64,000 nucleotides of DNA from Streptomyces sp. PKU-EA00015 (GCF_013387495.1 NZ_JABZEE010000010.1:231344-295343); one strand, 5' to 3'. Shown: positions 9,152 to 18,035, counted from the first letter of the stretch. Translations and numbers: made by a program. The notes: generated by a model from the sequence alone, not told the origin.

Positions 9152-10445
9152 CAGGCTTACACCAGGTGTTCTCGCGAAGATGGCTGCGCTCCTGGGCAAT
9201 CCAATTCTCCTGCTCGGCCGGCGTCATTCGTGCCGCCTCGGTTGCCTCGCGCTGGGCGGTGCCGACGCCGGTGAGGTGGAGCCCTTTGTCGGCGGCGGCC
9301 GGATCCTGGTCCATGGCCTGGTATTCCAGCCATAGGTGGATGTTGTCGATGGCCTGCCATGCCCGGCGCGCCTGTGGATCGGTGGGATTGGGGCGGCATC
9401 GACCGAGCGACGTAGTGAAAACCTGGTCGGCCATGGCGATCGCTGCGGTGCGTACGTGCCCTTCGGCGATGTCGAAACCTCGATCTCCCCATCGGGTACG
9501 CCGCAGTCCGAATTCGTAGAACTCGTTGGGTGTCTTGACCCAGGGCTGAGTAGGCCGGCCAAGGCGCTGGGCCATCCTGGTCAGCTCCGGCAGGTACTTC
9601 CGGTGCTCAGGCCATACGCACACCCGTGGGGAATGCTCGTCGGCGCGGTCGCACAGCGGCTCAGTCGCCGAGGCCGGGCGTTCCACGCGCAGTTCACCAG
9701 CGGCCGGTGCCGCGGCCAGTGCGGCCAGGGAGCTGACTGCCGTGACGATGACGACACCGCGCGTGTGTCGTGGCAGTTTTCGACGAGGCATCTGGCGCTC
9801 GGCCTTCCTCGTCAGTGGCGGTGCTGTGACTGCCAGCACGGCGAGGGTGAGAGCCAGGAACAGACGGACAGCGAGTGGTAGCGGGCGAAGGTAGGTATCC
9901 GGCGGCCCAGCGAGGACATTGAACTTGAACGGCAGGGACAGCATGCTGATGAAGCAGCCGAGTGCGCAGACGACGGGTGTGAATCCAGGCGAGGGCCACC
10001 AGCGGCCGGCCAGGTGTCCTACCGACGCGAAGATGATGAGGGTCGCGGCGCCCAGCAGCAGGTAGGAGGGCCACAAGAAGCCCGGTCCCGCGTCGCCCAG
10101 CGAGACGGCCGCCGCGGTGAGGCACCCGATCCCGTACGCAAGGAATCCGAGCGTGAGGGTGGCGGCCAGCCTCGCGGCCTCAATCCGCCAGCCGGGTCGG
10201 GCGGCGGCGAGTAGGAAGTCGGGCATCCCCGCCCGTGAGGAGCGTCCGGCCTGCCAGGCGGAAACGCCGGCGAGCATGGGCCCCAGGAAGAGCGTGACGA
10301 TCTGTGCCGCCACGCTCGCCTCGGGCCAGACGCCGATCCAGTACTGGGACCGCCCGAAGAGCACCGCCAGGTCCACGGCGATCATCACGGGGAAGGCGGT
10401 GAGTAGAGGGGAGCGTCGCAACTCGATGCGGTAAGTGTTCAGCAT
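9138..10445 (-). CDS. ABC-exporter permease with extracytoplasmic C-terminal domain (DUF7224-like)
   Basis: 435-residue protein in two parts. Residues 1 to about 245 hold some six transmembrane helices starting with an ABC-2-like MLNTYRIELRRSPLL. The remaining 190 residues are soluble, begin after a last helix ending in AAPAAGELRVE and carry a CVWPEH motif. I associate this build with DUF7224 proteins, from memory. The C-terminal domain is likely outside the membrane and may sense or hold the exported ligand. The start overlaps the ATPase stop by seven bases and the end overlaps the next membrane gene by 14, so all three should be translated together. Confidence 0.65.
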   Translation of the reverse strand: MLNTYRIELRRSPLLTAFPVMIAVDLAVLFGRSQYWIGVWPEASVAAQIVTLFLGPMLAGVSAWQAGRSSRAGMPDFLLAAARPGWRIEAARLAATLTLGFLAYGIGCLTAAAVSLGDAGPGFLWPSYLLLGAATLIIFASVGHLAGRWWPSPGFTPVVCALGCFISMLSLPFKFNVLAGPPDTYLRPLPLAVRLFLALTLAVLAVTAPPLTRKAERQMPRRKLPRHTRGVVIVTAVSSLAALAAAPAAGELRVERPASATEPLCDRADEHSPRVCVWPEHRKYLPELTRMAQRLGRPTQPWVKTPNEFYEFGLRRTRWGDRGFDIAEGHVRTAAIAMADQVFTTSLGRCRPNPTDPQARRAWQAIDNIHLWLEYQAMDQDPAAADKGLHLTGVGTAQREATEAARMTPAEQENWIAQERSHLRENTWCKPDVRQ

Positions 10446-11215
10446 GCCGCTTCCTCAGTCGACCGGCTGTTGCCCAGAACAGTCATGTAGCCGCGCTCCA
10501 GTGGACTGTCTCCCGGGGCCATCGGCGCGGACTGTTCTGCCAGTTGTTGTGGCGTCCCGTTATGAACCACCTGGCCCTCACTCAGCACGAGGACGGTGTC
10601 ACAGGCAGCGCCCACGTCCTCCACCAGGTGCGTACTGAGCACAACGGCCGCCCCCGAGCGGGCGAGGGAACGAATGAGGTCACGAAAGTCAAGGCGCTGC
10701 GCAGGATCAAGGCCGACGGTGGGCTCATCGAGCAGAACCAGAGAAGGAGAACCGACGATGGCCGCAGCGATCCCGGCACGACGGAGCATGCCGCCGGACA
10801 ACGACTTCATGCGGTCGCGGGCCCGGTCGGTCAGCCCTACGGCAGCCAGGGCCGCCTCGGCCGCCGGTCCGGCCTCCTTGGACGGAACCTCACGCAGCCA
10901 GGCACAGTAGCGGACGAAATCGGTGATGGAGAACGCCGGGTAGTAGCCGAAGTCCTGAGGTAGGTAGCCGATTCGACGACGGACTTGGCGGACGTCCCGT
11001 TCGTTGGTGACGGGTTTGCCGAACAGTTCCAGTCTCCCGCTCTGCGGTGGTGCGATCGTGGCGAGGGTACGAAACAGTGTAGTCTTGCCTGCCCCGTTGG
11101 GGCCCAACAATCCAGTGACACCCGGCTGGATGGACAGGTTGAGATCCTCGATGACGCGTCGGCCACCGTACCCCTGCGTGAGGGCCGTCAATCGGGCGAC
11201 GGGAGCAATCGTCAT
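10439..11215 (-). CDS. ABC transporter ATP-binding protein
   Basis: Single-domain ABC ATPase of 258 residues. It shows Walker A GPNGAGKT, Q-loop YLPQDFGYYPAF, signature LSGGM, Walker B LVLLDEPTVGLDP and the switch histidine in STHLVED. The YLPQDFG sequence with a following tyrosine-rich stretch is typical of ABC-2 export ATPases of the bacteriocin/natural-product kind. It energises the two membrane proteins downstream. It is separated from the upstream secreted-peptide gene by a strong hairpin, which probably lowers its expression relative to the peptide. Confidence 0.9.
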   Translation of the reverse strand: MTIAPVARLTALTQGYGGRRVIEDLNLSIQPGVTGLLGPNGAGKTTLFRTLATIAPPQSGRLELFGKPVTNERDVRQVRRRIGYLPQDFGYYPAFSITDFVRYCAWLREVPSKEAGPAAEAALAAVGLTDRARDRMKSLSGGMLRRAGIAAAIVGSPSLVLLDEPTVGLDPAQRLDFRDLIRSLARSGAAVVLSTHLVEDVGAACDTVLVLSEGQVVHNGTPQQLAEQSAPMAPGDSPLERGYMTVLGNSRSTEEAAC

Positions 11216-11235
11216 AAGTGAAATCCCCGAAATAC

Positions 11236-11268
11236 GCGGTGGGCCCGCCGCAACGACGGGCCCACCGC
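11236..11268 (-). terminator. Attenuating hairpin between peptide gene and exporter genes
   Basis: Perfect 12-bp inverted repeat GCGGTGGGCCCG/CGGGCCCACCGC with a 9-base loop, about 12 bp past the peptide stop and about 20 bp before the ATPase start. It can set a high peptide to exporter ratio by partial termination or transcript-end protection. Confidence 0.75.
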
Positions 11269-11280
11269 AGCGCTGGTAAA

Positions 11281-11619
11281 CTACTGGTAAACCTTAGTTC
11301 CGTTGATCTTGAACGTGCACTCGTGGGTGTCGTACTTACCCACGTAGCCGTTGTACAACCTGTCGAAGTGCTGCGTGTCGATCTCGGCGTTGCAGTCGTA
11401 GGTCGTAATCCACGTATGGTGGTAATAGGTGTTTGCGTCGTAGCAGTAGCCATGGCCGGCCGTTGTGTACCAGTATCCCCGGCAACCCATGTGCCAGGAA
11501 CTCTCGTTGTATGCGCTCGACGTCGGAGCCGTAAGGCCGATTGCGGCAGCCGCCATGGCCGCGACAATAGCACCCTTCCCGACCTTGGTGCCCATTATTC
11601 GTGTTACGAGAGTATTCAT
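11281..11619 (-). CDS. Small secreted four-cysteine, aromatic-rich peptide
   Basis: 112-residue precursor of unrecognised family. A long Sec signal peptide (basic n-region, alanine-rich core, PTSSA cleavage site near residue 35) precedes a mature part of about 77 residues. That part has four cysteines (in MGCRG, GHGYCYD, TYDCN and THECT), about twelve tyrosines, three tryptophans and six histidines, suggesting two disulfides in an extracytoplasmic protein. A GGGGGGA ribosome site lies just upstream. Base composition is visibly lower in GC than the neighbours. It heads an operon with an ABC exporter, an arrangement typical of bacteriocins and their immunity or efflux systems. A bacteriocin (lactococcin-972-like in build, not in motif) is the leading guess; a sensor or coat protein is possible. 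Confidence 0.7.
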   Translation of the reverse strand: MNTLVTRIMGTKVGKGAIVAAMAAAAIGLTAPTSSAYNESSWHMGCRGYWYTTAGHGYCYDANTYYHHTWITTYDCNAEIDTQHFDRLYNGYVGKYDTHECTFKINGTKVYQ

Positions 11620-11663
11620 TTCCCCCCCTGGGGATCGAGGTGTTGCCCTCTTATGGAGAGGCG

Positions 11664-11693
11664 ATCCTAGTTAGTGACGGGTAGTCAAAACAA
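11664..11693 (-). promoter_or_regulatory. Promoter of the secreted-peptide operon
   Basis: On the minus strand TTGTTT, an 18-base spacer and TAGGAT, the last matching the Streptomyces vegetative -10 consensus. It ends about 45 bases before the peptide start codon. Confidence 0.6.
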
Positions 11694-11865
11694 GGCTGTG
11701 CTGCGAAGTTGGTGACCTTCTCGTCAGAGGGAAACCTACTGCATCCCATTTGTGACCCGAGTAGATCCCCTTTGGGGCGGTTCCATCGCCTGCGTGTGAG
11801 ACGTTGATCACTGGGCTGGCCGGACGTGACGGCCATTTCGGCGGGTGCAACCTGCAAAGAGCGCG

Positions 11866-12153
11866 GTGGTAGTCACCCAGGTCCGTGCTCGCGCACGTGC
11901 CAGCGGCGGGGAGCTTGCCTTCCCCGTCCTGCAGACGATCAGGGTCGAGGACGGGTGGATCGCCGAAGTCCGCCCCTTCTACTGAAGCGCCGAGGCGATC
12001 GCCGATGTCAGCGCAGTACTGGTGGAGCTGGTTCCCTTCGACGCGCACCTGAAGTGCGTGCCCATCGAGACTCTCACCGGGGGCGAGCTGGTCGTTGACC
12101 ACCGCAAGGGCGAGAGATATAGCAACGTACGGGGATCGTTCCGAGATGAGTGA
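11866..12153 (+). pseudogene. NTF2/SnoaL-like protein relic
   Basis: One continuous frame reads AVVVTQVRARARASGGELAF, then PVLQTIRVEDGWIAEVRPFY, a TGA at 11983, then AEAIADVSAVLVELVPFDAH and on to a stop at 12151. The first segment resembles the C-terminal half of SnoaL-like nuclear-transport-factor-2-fold proteins, where a tryptophan codon usually follows the FY. The TGA therefore looks like a TGG to TGA change. No N-terminal half is visible. The remaining sequence up to the next gene shows nothing recognisable. Confidence 0.5.
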
Positions 12154-12352
12154 CGCGGCTCCCGTGTGGTGGGACAGCGTCGCCGGCATGCTGTAAGGGA
12201 CTGTCGACGCTTTGGGAACGGCGAGAGCCTTGTCCGCTGGGAGGTCGGCTGAAGCATGGAGGCTGGCACCTGGTCGGGCCCCCGCTGTCGCTACGCCTCG
12301 TCGGGGGCGAATGACGCACACGTCATCGACGGTGAGGTGAACGAGGCGGCAA

Positions 12353-12811
12353 TCACACCGGCTGTCCATGCGGTCGGCGGGTCAGGTCTGCCCAGACCGT
12401 TTTGGTGAACTGGTCGTTCACCGTGTATCCCCAGTGCTCTGCGTACGCCCCGACGAGAAGCAGCCCGCGTCCCGAAGTCGCCGCGGCCGCCGGTGTTGTC
12501 CGGGCGCACGGGAGGCGATCCGGGCGGGTGTCCGTGACCTCGACGCGGATGACCTCGGGCAGGAGTCGCAGCGCGAGGCGGAAGTCGCGGCCGGGTGTGC
12601 GGCCGTGCGTGATCGCGTTCGCCGCCAGCTCGGACGTCACTATCGCCACCGCGTGTGACGTTGCCGTGGCGTGCAGGATGCCCCAGTCGGCGCGCTGCTG
12701 CACCGCGATGCGGCGGGCGAGGCGGGCGCCGCGGGGTGTGTAGCTGAGTTGTACGGCGAACATGCTTGTCGAGGGCGGTAGTTGAGGGAGAGATTGCACT
12801 TCAGTGTTCAT
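12353..12811 (-). CDS. RsbW/SpoIIAB-type ATP-binding regulatory kinase
   Basis: HATPase_c-fold protein of 152 residues, as in anti-sigma-factor serine kinases. The N-box is in SELAANAITHG, the G1 box in VEVTDTRPDRLP and the G2 box in SGRGLLLVGAYAEHWG. No membrane segments are seen. Such solitary kinases are abundant in Streptomyces and usually sit beside XRE/DUF5753 and DUF397 genes, as here, where they act in developmental regulation. It is divergent from the XRE gene across about 170 bp. Target sigma factor unknown. Confidence 0.85.
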   Translation of the reverse strand: MNTEVQSLPQLPPSTSMFAVQLSYTPRGARLARRIAVQQRADWGILHATATSHAVAIVTSELAANAITHGRTPGRDFRLALRLLPEVIRVEVTDTRPDRLPCARTTPAAAATSGRGLLLVGAYAEHWGYTVNDQFTKTVWADLTRRPHGQPV

Positions 12812-12984
12812 GGCGTAACCGTCTCGTCACGCAGATGGCGTGAGCCAGGTCGGGCATGCGTACCTGGCGGCGTTGTACGGGTCGGGCGTGATGTTGTACG
12901 GGTGCCGGCCCATGTCGACGGAGTGCCTGGCGCCGTTCAACAAGCGTCAAGCACAAACACGTTGGCGCGTGGGGGCGTGGGCTC

Positions 12985-13820
12985 ATGACGAACAGCCGCA
13001 CGAAGAAGCGGGACAAGGACGACGATCGCCCGGTCATCTGGGTGGGCTACGGCAAGTTGCTGAAACTCTTCCGGGAGCGGGCGGAGTACACACAACAGGC
13101 CCTCGCGGATGCCGTCGGCTACTCGTACGAGCAGGCGGCCTCGATCGAGCAGGGCCGCCGCCCCGCGAAGGCCGCGTTCACGGACGCGGCGGAGCGCGTC
13201 CTGGACGCGGGCGGGGCGCTGGCCGTCCTCCAGGACGATGTGGACCGGGCGAAACTCCCCTCGTTCTTCTGGGACTTCGCACTGATCGAGACGGAGGCGG
13301 TGAGCAGGTTCTCGTACGATCCGCTGCTCGTGCCGGGTCTGCTGCAGACGAGGCGTACACACGGGCGCTGTTTGCCGGGCACTGTCCGCCGCTGGACGAC
13401 GAGATCATCGAGCAGCACACGGAGGCGCGTCTGGGCCGGCAGAAGCTGTTGACGCGTACGCCGCTGGTCGACCTGTCCTTCGTGATCGAGGAGGCGGCAC
13501 TGCGCAATCCGATCGGTGGACCGGAGGTGATGCGCGGGCAACTGCAACGTCTTCTGGAGGTCGGTGCGTTACGGAACGTGGAGGTCCAGGTCATGCCGTC
13601 CGGGAGGGGCTTCCATCCCGGGCTGAACGGCGCGTTCGTCGTTCTGGAGACCTTGGAGCACCGGCAGGTGGGTTATGTCGAGTCCCAGGAGACCGGTGTC
13701 GTCGTGAGCGACCCCGCAAACGTCAGTGCTTTCGGCTTACGGTATGGCAAGCTGCGCTCGCAGGCCCTGAACGCCGAAGAGTCTGCGCGTCTTATCGAAC
13801 GTCTGGCAGGAGAGGCATGA
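12985..13820 (+). pseudogene. XRE-family regulator with DUF5753, frameshifted (WhiJ-like)
   Basis: The first frame encodes an XRE helix-turn-helix (LLKLFRERAEYTQQALADAV to about residue 70) and the start of the DUF5753 ligand domain, ending FSYDPLLVPGLLQT. The domain then continues in another frame with EAYTRALFAGHCPPLDDEII to the natural end LIERLAGEA. One base is missing at about 13350, where ACGGAGGCG is expected. Repair gives a normal protein of about 278 residues. The second part contains two TTA codons (13569 and 13737), making it bldA-dependent if translated. It overlaps the DUF397 gene by ATGA. Either a recent mutation or an assembly error. Confidence 0.8.
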
Positions 13821-14125
13821 GCACCCAGCAGGCTGCACCGGGTCCGGACCGGCTGAAGTGGTTCAAGAGCAGCTACAGCGGGTCCGGTGGCGGCGACTGC
13901 GTCGAGGTCGCGGCCTCCGCCGACGACGTCCACGTCAGGGACTCCAAGAACACCACCCGCCCGGGACTCCACGTGTCCCGGGCGAGTTGGGTGCGGTTCG
14001 TGGCCGGGTCGGTCGACGCGAGGCGCGTCAGCGCAGTGCCGCGTAACCCGGGCGGATCACCTCGTCGATCAGACGCCGCCGCTCCGGCAGCGGCAGGAAC
14101 GCGGCCTCGGCCGCCGCGACCGTGA
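13817..14125 (+). CDS. DUF397 protein with an unusual C-terminal extension
   Basis: Small regulatory partner of XRE/DUF5753 proteins. The DUF397 core is visible as [25 protein letters not shown] and ASWVRFVAG over residues 14 to about 66. Family members usually stop close after the FVA motif, giving 60-75 residues. Here the frame continues a further 35 or so residues of low-complexity arginine/proline/alanine sequence and overlaps the 3' end of the convergent adenosine deaminase gene by 98 bp. A lost stop codon is the simplest explanation. Its start overlaps the XRE stop (ATGA), as in a coupled WhiJ-type pair. Confidence 0.8.
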   Translation: MSTQQAAPGPDRLKWFKSSYSGSGGGDCVEVAASADDVHVRDSKNTTRPGLHVSRASWVRFVAGSVDARRVSAVPRNPGGSPRRSDAAAPAAAGTRPRPPRP

Positions 14126-15092
14126 ACTCCTCGAAGACCTCCGGGCCGTAGCCGAACGCCTCCGCCATGTGCACGAACTCCAGGCTCATGTCCGTCCCGG
14201 ACACCAGGCGGTTGTCGGTGTTGAGGGTGACGCGGAAGCCGAGGCGGCGCAGCAGGTCGATCGGGTGCGTGTCGTACGACTTGGCCGCGCCCGTCTGGAG
14301 GTTGGAGGTCGGGCAGACCTCCAGCGCGATGCGGTTGTCGCGCACGTACGAGGCGAGGTGGCCGAGCGTGGCCGTGCCGTCGTCGTGGACCGTGATGTCG
14401 TCGGTGATGCGCACCCCGTGGCCGATGCGCTCGGCACCGCAGACCTGCACCGCCTCGTGGATCGACTCGGCGCCGACCGCCTCGCCGGCGTGGATCGTGA
14501 AGTGGCAGTTGTGGCGCTTGAGGTGCTGGAACGCCGACAGGTGCCGGGCCGGCGGGTTGCCGATCTCGCCGCCCGCGATGTCGAAGCCCGCGACGCCGCG
14601 CTCGCGGTGCGCGACGGTCAGCTCGGCTATCTCCAGCGAGCGGTCGGTGTGCCGCATACCGGTGAGCAGGGCGCGCACCGTGATGCGCCCGCCCGCACGC
14701 CGCTCGCCCTCGCGCAGACCCGCGTTCACCGCGTCCACGACCTCGTCGAGCGTGAGCCCGCCCTCCTGGTGCTGCTCGGGGGCGTACCGCACCTCGGCGT
14801 ACACGACGCCGTCCGCGGCCAGGTCCTCCGCGCACTCGGCGGCGACGCGCTCCAGCGCCTCGCGGGTCTGCATCACCGCGCAGGTGTGGGCGAACGTCTC
14901 CAGGTAGCGCTCCAGCGAGCCGGAGTCCGCGGCGTCGCGGAACCAGACGGCGAGGGCTTCCGGGTCCTCGGTGGGAAGGGCCCGGTAGCCGCAGCCGCGG
15001 GCCAGCTCGATGATCGTGGCGGGGCGCAGACCGCCGTCGAGGTGGTCGTGGAGGACCACCTTGGGAGCGCGCTGGATGTCAGACAAGTGCAT
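14028..15092 (-). CDS. add: Adenosine deaminase
   Basis: Zinc hydrolase that deaminates adenosine/deoxyadenosine to inosine, 354 residues, cytoplasmic purine salvage. Metal ligands H15 and H17 are in LHDHLDGG. The later HAGEAVG (metal His and catalytic Glu region), ERIGHGVRI (His) and [11 protein letters not shown] (Asp) motifs follow in order. The ATG giving [13 protein letters not shown] is chosen because upstream codons show no conservation and start inside the 5' flank. It is convergent with, and overlapped by, the DUF397 gene. Could in principle be an aminodeoxyfutalosine deaminase, but the motifs fit Add well. Confidence 0.9.
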   Translation of the reverse strand: MHLSDIQRAPKVVLHDHLDGGLRPATIIELARGCGYRALPTEDPEALAVWFRDAADSGSLERYLETFAHTCAVMQTREALERVAAECAEDLAADGVVYAEVRYAPEQHQEGGLTLDEVVDAVNAGLREGERRAGGRITVRALLTGMRHTDRSLEIAELTVAHRERGVAGFDIAGGEIGNPPARHLSAFQHLKRHNCHFTIHAGEAVGAESIHEAVQVCGAERIGHGVRITDDITVHDDGTATLGHLASYVRDNRIALEVCPTSNLQTGAAKSYDTHPIDLLRRLGFRVTLNTDNRLVSGTDMSLEFVHMAEAFGYGPEVFEEFTVAAAEAAFLPLPERRRLIDEVIRPGYAALR

Positions 15093-15135
15093 GCATCGGG
15101 AGTGTACGGCACCTCCCGCCGATGCGGGAGGCGCG

Positions 15136-15879
15136 TCAGTTCGACTGGAGGACCGGCAGGGCGGGCGCACCCGTCGGCAGCATGTGCTTGGCCGCCAGGA
15201 GCGGGACGCCGTCCACCCGCACGACCTGCGTGACCAGCACGGCGGGCGTGTCCGCCGGGCGTCCCAGCTGCTCCCCGCGGCGGCGGCCGAGCAGCGTCGC
15301 GCTGATCCCGCTGTGCGCGGTCAGCGGCGTCCCCCGTGAGGCGGCCGTCAGCACCGAGAGCATCGAGGAGGCCGCCTGCGGCGCCGACCGCAGCGCCTCG
15401 GCGAAGTCCGGATGGTGCCGCTGGAGGGTCTCCTCCGCGGCCGCCCACTCCTGGCTGAGCGCCGCCGCACCGTCACCGGTCAGCAGCGACTCCCAGAAGC
15501 GCAGCTTTGCCGCAGCGGGTGCGAGCAGGTGCTGGGTGGTGAAGTCGGTGGGCTCCTCGACGGTCCGCAGCAGGGGCCGCACCCGCAGCGCCTGCCCCGC
15601 GCCCAGCAGGTCCTCCAGCGGCTGGATGTGCTCGTAACCGCGCCTGGGCGGGCCGTCGTTGACCGTGCGGCCCACGCCCCTGCGCACCGAGAGCAGGCCG
15701 TCCTCCTGGAGCAGGAGCAGTGCCTCGCGCAGGGCCGGCCGGCTCACGCCGAGCTCGGTGGCGAGGCGTGGCTCCGAGGGGAGGGTGGACCCCGGCGGAT
15801 AGGTGCCGTCGTGGATGGCGTCCGCGATCCGCTCGTACAGGACCACGACCGGTCTCCGCTGCTGCCCGCTGACTGCCAC
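15136..15879 (-). CDS. GntR-family regulator
   Basis: DNA-binding regulator of about 247 residues. The N-terminal winged helix is clear: [20 protein letters not shown], then [20 protein letters not shown] and [16 protein letters not shown]. The C-terminal effector part is of the UTRA/HutC kind rather than all-helical FadR. The GTG with GGAGGG just ahead is preferred over one six codons upstream. It is divergent from an MFS exporter gene. Matching dyads lie in front of both genes, suggesting autoregulation plus control of the transporter. Ligand unknown. Confidence 0.85.
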   Translation of the reverse strand: MAVSGQQRRPVVVLYERIADAIHDGTYPPGSTLPSEPRLATELGVSRPALREALLLLQEDGLLSVRRGVGRTVNDGPPRRGYEHIQPLEDLLGAGQALRVRPLLRTVEEPTDFTTQHLLAPAAAKLRFWESLLTGDGAAALSQEWAAAEETLQRHHPDFAEALRSAPQAASSMLSVLTAASRGTPLTAHSGISATLLGRRRGEQLGRPADTPAVLVTQVVRVDGVPLLAAKHMLPTGAPALPVLQSN

Positions 15880-15896
15880 TGGCCCTCCTCGGCTCA

Positions 15897-15908
15897 CTTG
15901 TCAGCAAG
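15897..15908. promoter_or_regulatory. Probable GntR operator, proximal
   Basis: CTTGTCAGCAAG, a CTTG/CAAG dyad 18 bp ahead of the GntR start. It differs by one missing base from the perfect dyad at 16039. Confidence 0.5.
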
Positions 15909-16038
15909 TTATGCGAGCGCGCGCCCCCGGAGCAACGCGGGGCCGCCCCGTCCTGGCCGGACGGTACGGGCCCGTTGTGCGTCACGTCACGAAGGGCTTG
16001 ACGTTCTACGCACGTAGATTCCACGCTGTGGGGCACAG

Positions 16039-16051
16039 CTTGTCTGACAAG
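16039..16051. promoter_or_regulatory. Probable GntR operator, MFS side
   Basis: Perfect 13-bp palindrome CTTGTCTGACAAG, which fits the FadR-type consensus TNGTNNNACNA, 53 bp before the MFS start. A second dyad TCTACG-CA-CGTAGA lies at 16005-16018. Confidence 0.6.
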
Positions 16052-16103
16052 GCTGCTGTACCTGTTCCCATCGAGGCATGACATCCAAGGCAAAGGGGCC
16101 GAC

Positions 16104-17561
16104 ATGTCGACCACGCTCGGCCGGAGGCGTTCCGGGTCCGAATCCGATCTCGCGGGCCGGGGCCCGATGCTGCTGGCCATGGTCCTGGCCGTGCTCGGCT
16201 ACCAGATCAACGCGACCATGCTCAGCCCCGCACTGCCCGATGTGATCGAGCGCCTCGGCACCACCACGGCGGCCGCCGGCCTCTCCCAGACGTTGTTCTT
16301 CCTCATGGCCGCCATCGGCCAGGTCACCCTGGCCCGCCTCAGTGACCAGCGCGGCCGCAAGCCCATGATGATCGTCTGCGCGTTCGTGCTCATCGCGGGC
16401 AACCTGCTGTGCGTCTTCGCCCCGAACATCGAGATCTTCATCGCCGGCCGCATCCTCCAGGGCGTCTCCGCCGCGATGTTCACGCTCGCCTTCCTCACCC
16501 TGAACCAGCTGCTGAGCCCGGCCGGCTTCGGCAGGGCCGCGGGCATCATCACCGCAGTCAACGGCGGGCTCGCCGGTGTCGACGCCGTCGCCGGCGGCCA
16601 GATCGCCGACACGATCGGCTTCCGCGGCATCTTCGTGTGCTCCACGCTCATCGCCGTCGCCGGCCTGATCGGTGTCCGCAGGTACGTTCCCGACGTGCCG
16701 CCGACCACGGCGGACGCCCCCTTCGACGCGCGCGGCATCACCGCCCTGTCGATCGGCCTCACCGGTGTGCTCGTCGGCCTCGCCCAGGGCGCGGCCTGGG
16801 GCTGGACCTCCCCGCTGACCCTGGCCTTCCTGCTCGGCGGACTGCTGGCCCTCGTCGTCTTCGTCGTCTCGCAGAAGTCCGCGGCGAACCCCGTCATCGA
16901 CATCGACGTGCTCGCCTCCCGCCGTGCCTGGCCGCTGCTGATCACCACGATCTGCACTCTCGGCGGCGCCTTCGGCGCGATCGCGCTCACCATCCCGCTG
17001 TTCTCGCAGGACGCCCGGGTCGGCCTCGGCCTGTCCGCCGTCGCCGCGGCCTTCCTCTTCCTCACCCCCATCCAGCTCATCGGCGTGATCTCCGCGCCCC
17101 TCACCGGCCGGCTGGGACCGAAGGCCGGCTGGCGCCGGATCGTGGTGACCGGAGCGGTCGCCAACTTCGTGATCTTCGTCTTCGCCACGCTCTTCCTGCA
17201 CCACGAGTGGATCCTCGTGGCCTCGCTCGCCGCGCTCGGCGTGACATACGGCGGCTTCATGCTGACCGGTCTCAACGGCCTCGCCGTCACGACCGCGCCC
17301 AAGGACAAGCCCGGCTCGCTCTCCGGCCTGAACGGCGCCTGCTTCGGCATCGGCGCCTCGCTCGGCATCGCCCTGGCGTCGGCCATGATCACGGCGGGCA
17401 GCGACGCCCACGGGCCCACGGCGGCCGGCTACCAGCACGCCATGTACGCGGCGCTGGCGCTCCTCGGCATCGGCGTCGTCGCCTCACTGCTCATCCAGCG
17501 GCCCGACCCGGCGGACGCCGAGGCCGACGGCGAGTCCCCGCTCGTGCTCGCCCACCACTGA
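16104..17561 (+). CDS. MFS transporter, DHA2/multidrug-type
   Basis: Proton-driven exporter of 485 residues with 12-14 predicted helices. It has motif A in the 2-3 loop (LARLSDQRGRKPMM) and the GRILQGVSAAMFT segment typical of drug:H+ antiporters. The N-terminal 20 residues are hydrophilic and the tail is acidic. AAAGGGG precedes the ATG. The divergent GntR gene with shared dyads makes it the likely regulated target. The exported compound cannot be read from sequence. Confidence 0.88.
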   Translation: MSTTLGRRRSGSESDLAGRGPMLLAMVLAVLGYQINATMLSPALPDVIERLGTTTAAAGLSQTLFFLMAAIGQVTLARLSDQRGRKPMMIVCAFVLIAGNLLCVFAPNIEIFIAGRILQGVSAAMFTLAFLTLNQLLSPAGFGRAAGIITAVNGGLAGVDAVAGGQIADTIGFRGIFVCSTLIAVAGLIGVRRYVPDVPPTTADAPFDARGITALSIGLTGVLVGLAQGAAWGWTSPLTLAFLLGGLLALVVFVVSQKSAANPVIDIDVLASRRAWPLLITTICTLGGAFGAIALTIPLFSQDARVGLGLSAVAAAFLFLTPIQLIGVISAPLTGRLGPKAGWRRIVVTGAVANFVIFVFATLFLHHEWILVASLAALGVTYGGFMLTGLNGLAVTTAPKDKPGSLSGLNGACFGIGASLGIALASAMITAGSDAHGPTAAGYQHAMYAALALLGIGVVASLLIQRPDPADAEADGESPLVLAHH

Positions 17562-17701
17562 TCCCGGCGCTCCGGCGCCGCGCGCCTCCGCCGAACCGGG
17601 GCTTCGCCCGGTCTCGTCCAACCCGTACGGTGCTGCGGCCCAGCCCCGTACCCCGCCCGGCCCGGACAGCGCTTCGCCGCCGGAACCGGGGTTTCGGCGG
17701 G

Positions 17702-17738
17702 CAGGGGGTGCCCCCAGCTCCACCGGGGGCACCCCCTG
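17702..17738 (+). terminator. Terminator downstream of the MFS gene
   Basis: 14-bp perfect arms (CAGGGGGTGCCCCC and complement) with a 9-base loop, 140 bp past the MFS stop. The form GGGGGTGCCCCC recurs in Streptomyces intergenic regions. Confidence 0.65.
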
Positions 17739-17907
17739 GCTTCGCCGGGACCCCTCCCGCGACCGCCAGACCGTGGAGGAGTTCGCGGCGCCTGCCGGGC
17801 GTAGCGAGGCGGACCTTCCACAGCCGCCGGGCGTGGCGGGGCGCACCCCGCATGTACGTCCCGCATCCGCCGGCGTAGGCACAGGGCCGGGGGCGGCGTC
17901 CCCAGCT

Positions 17908-18035
17908 GACGCCGCCGCACCCCGTGACCGGGGCACGACGGACGCCGCCGCACCCCGTGACCGGGGCACGACGGACGCCGCCGCACCCCGTGACCGGGGC
18001 ACGACGGACGCCGTCGCCCGCGGGACCGGGGCATC
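17908..18035. repeat. 33-bp tandem repeat, three exact copies plus a degenerate fourth
   Basis: Copies occupy 17908-17940, 17941-17973 and 17974-18006, followed by a partial one. Each contains a CCCCGTGACCGGGG hairpin. The unit is 11 codons long and stays open in the frame of the following acetyltransferase, where it would read VTGARRTPPHP repeatedly. I treat it as intergenic, because the acetyltransferase fold starts after it. The rest of 17562-18055 holds no recognised gene. Confidence 0.85.

Noticed and set aside
11671..12369. A 232-codon minus-strand frame upstream of the peptide operon
   Set aside because: It covers the promoter of the peptide gene and lies antisense to the NTF2-like relic; the translation shows no family features.
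17908..18035. CRISPR array
   Set aside because: The 33-bp units abut directly with no spacers and no cas genes are present; it is a tandem repeat.
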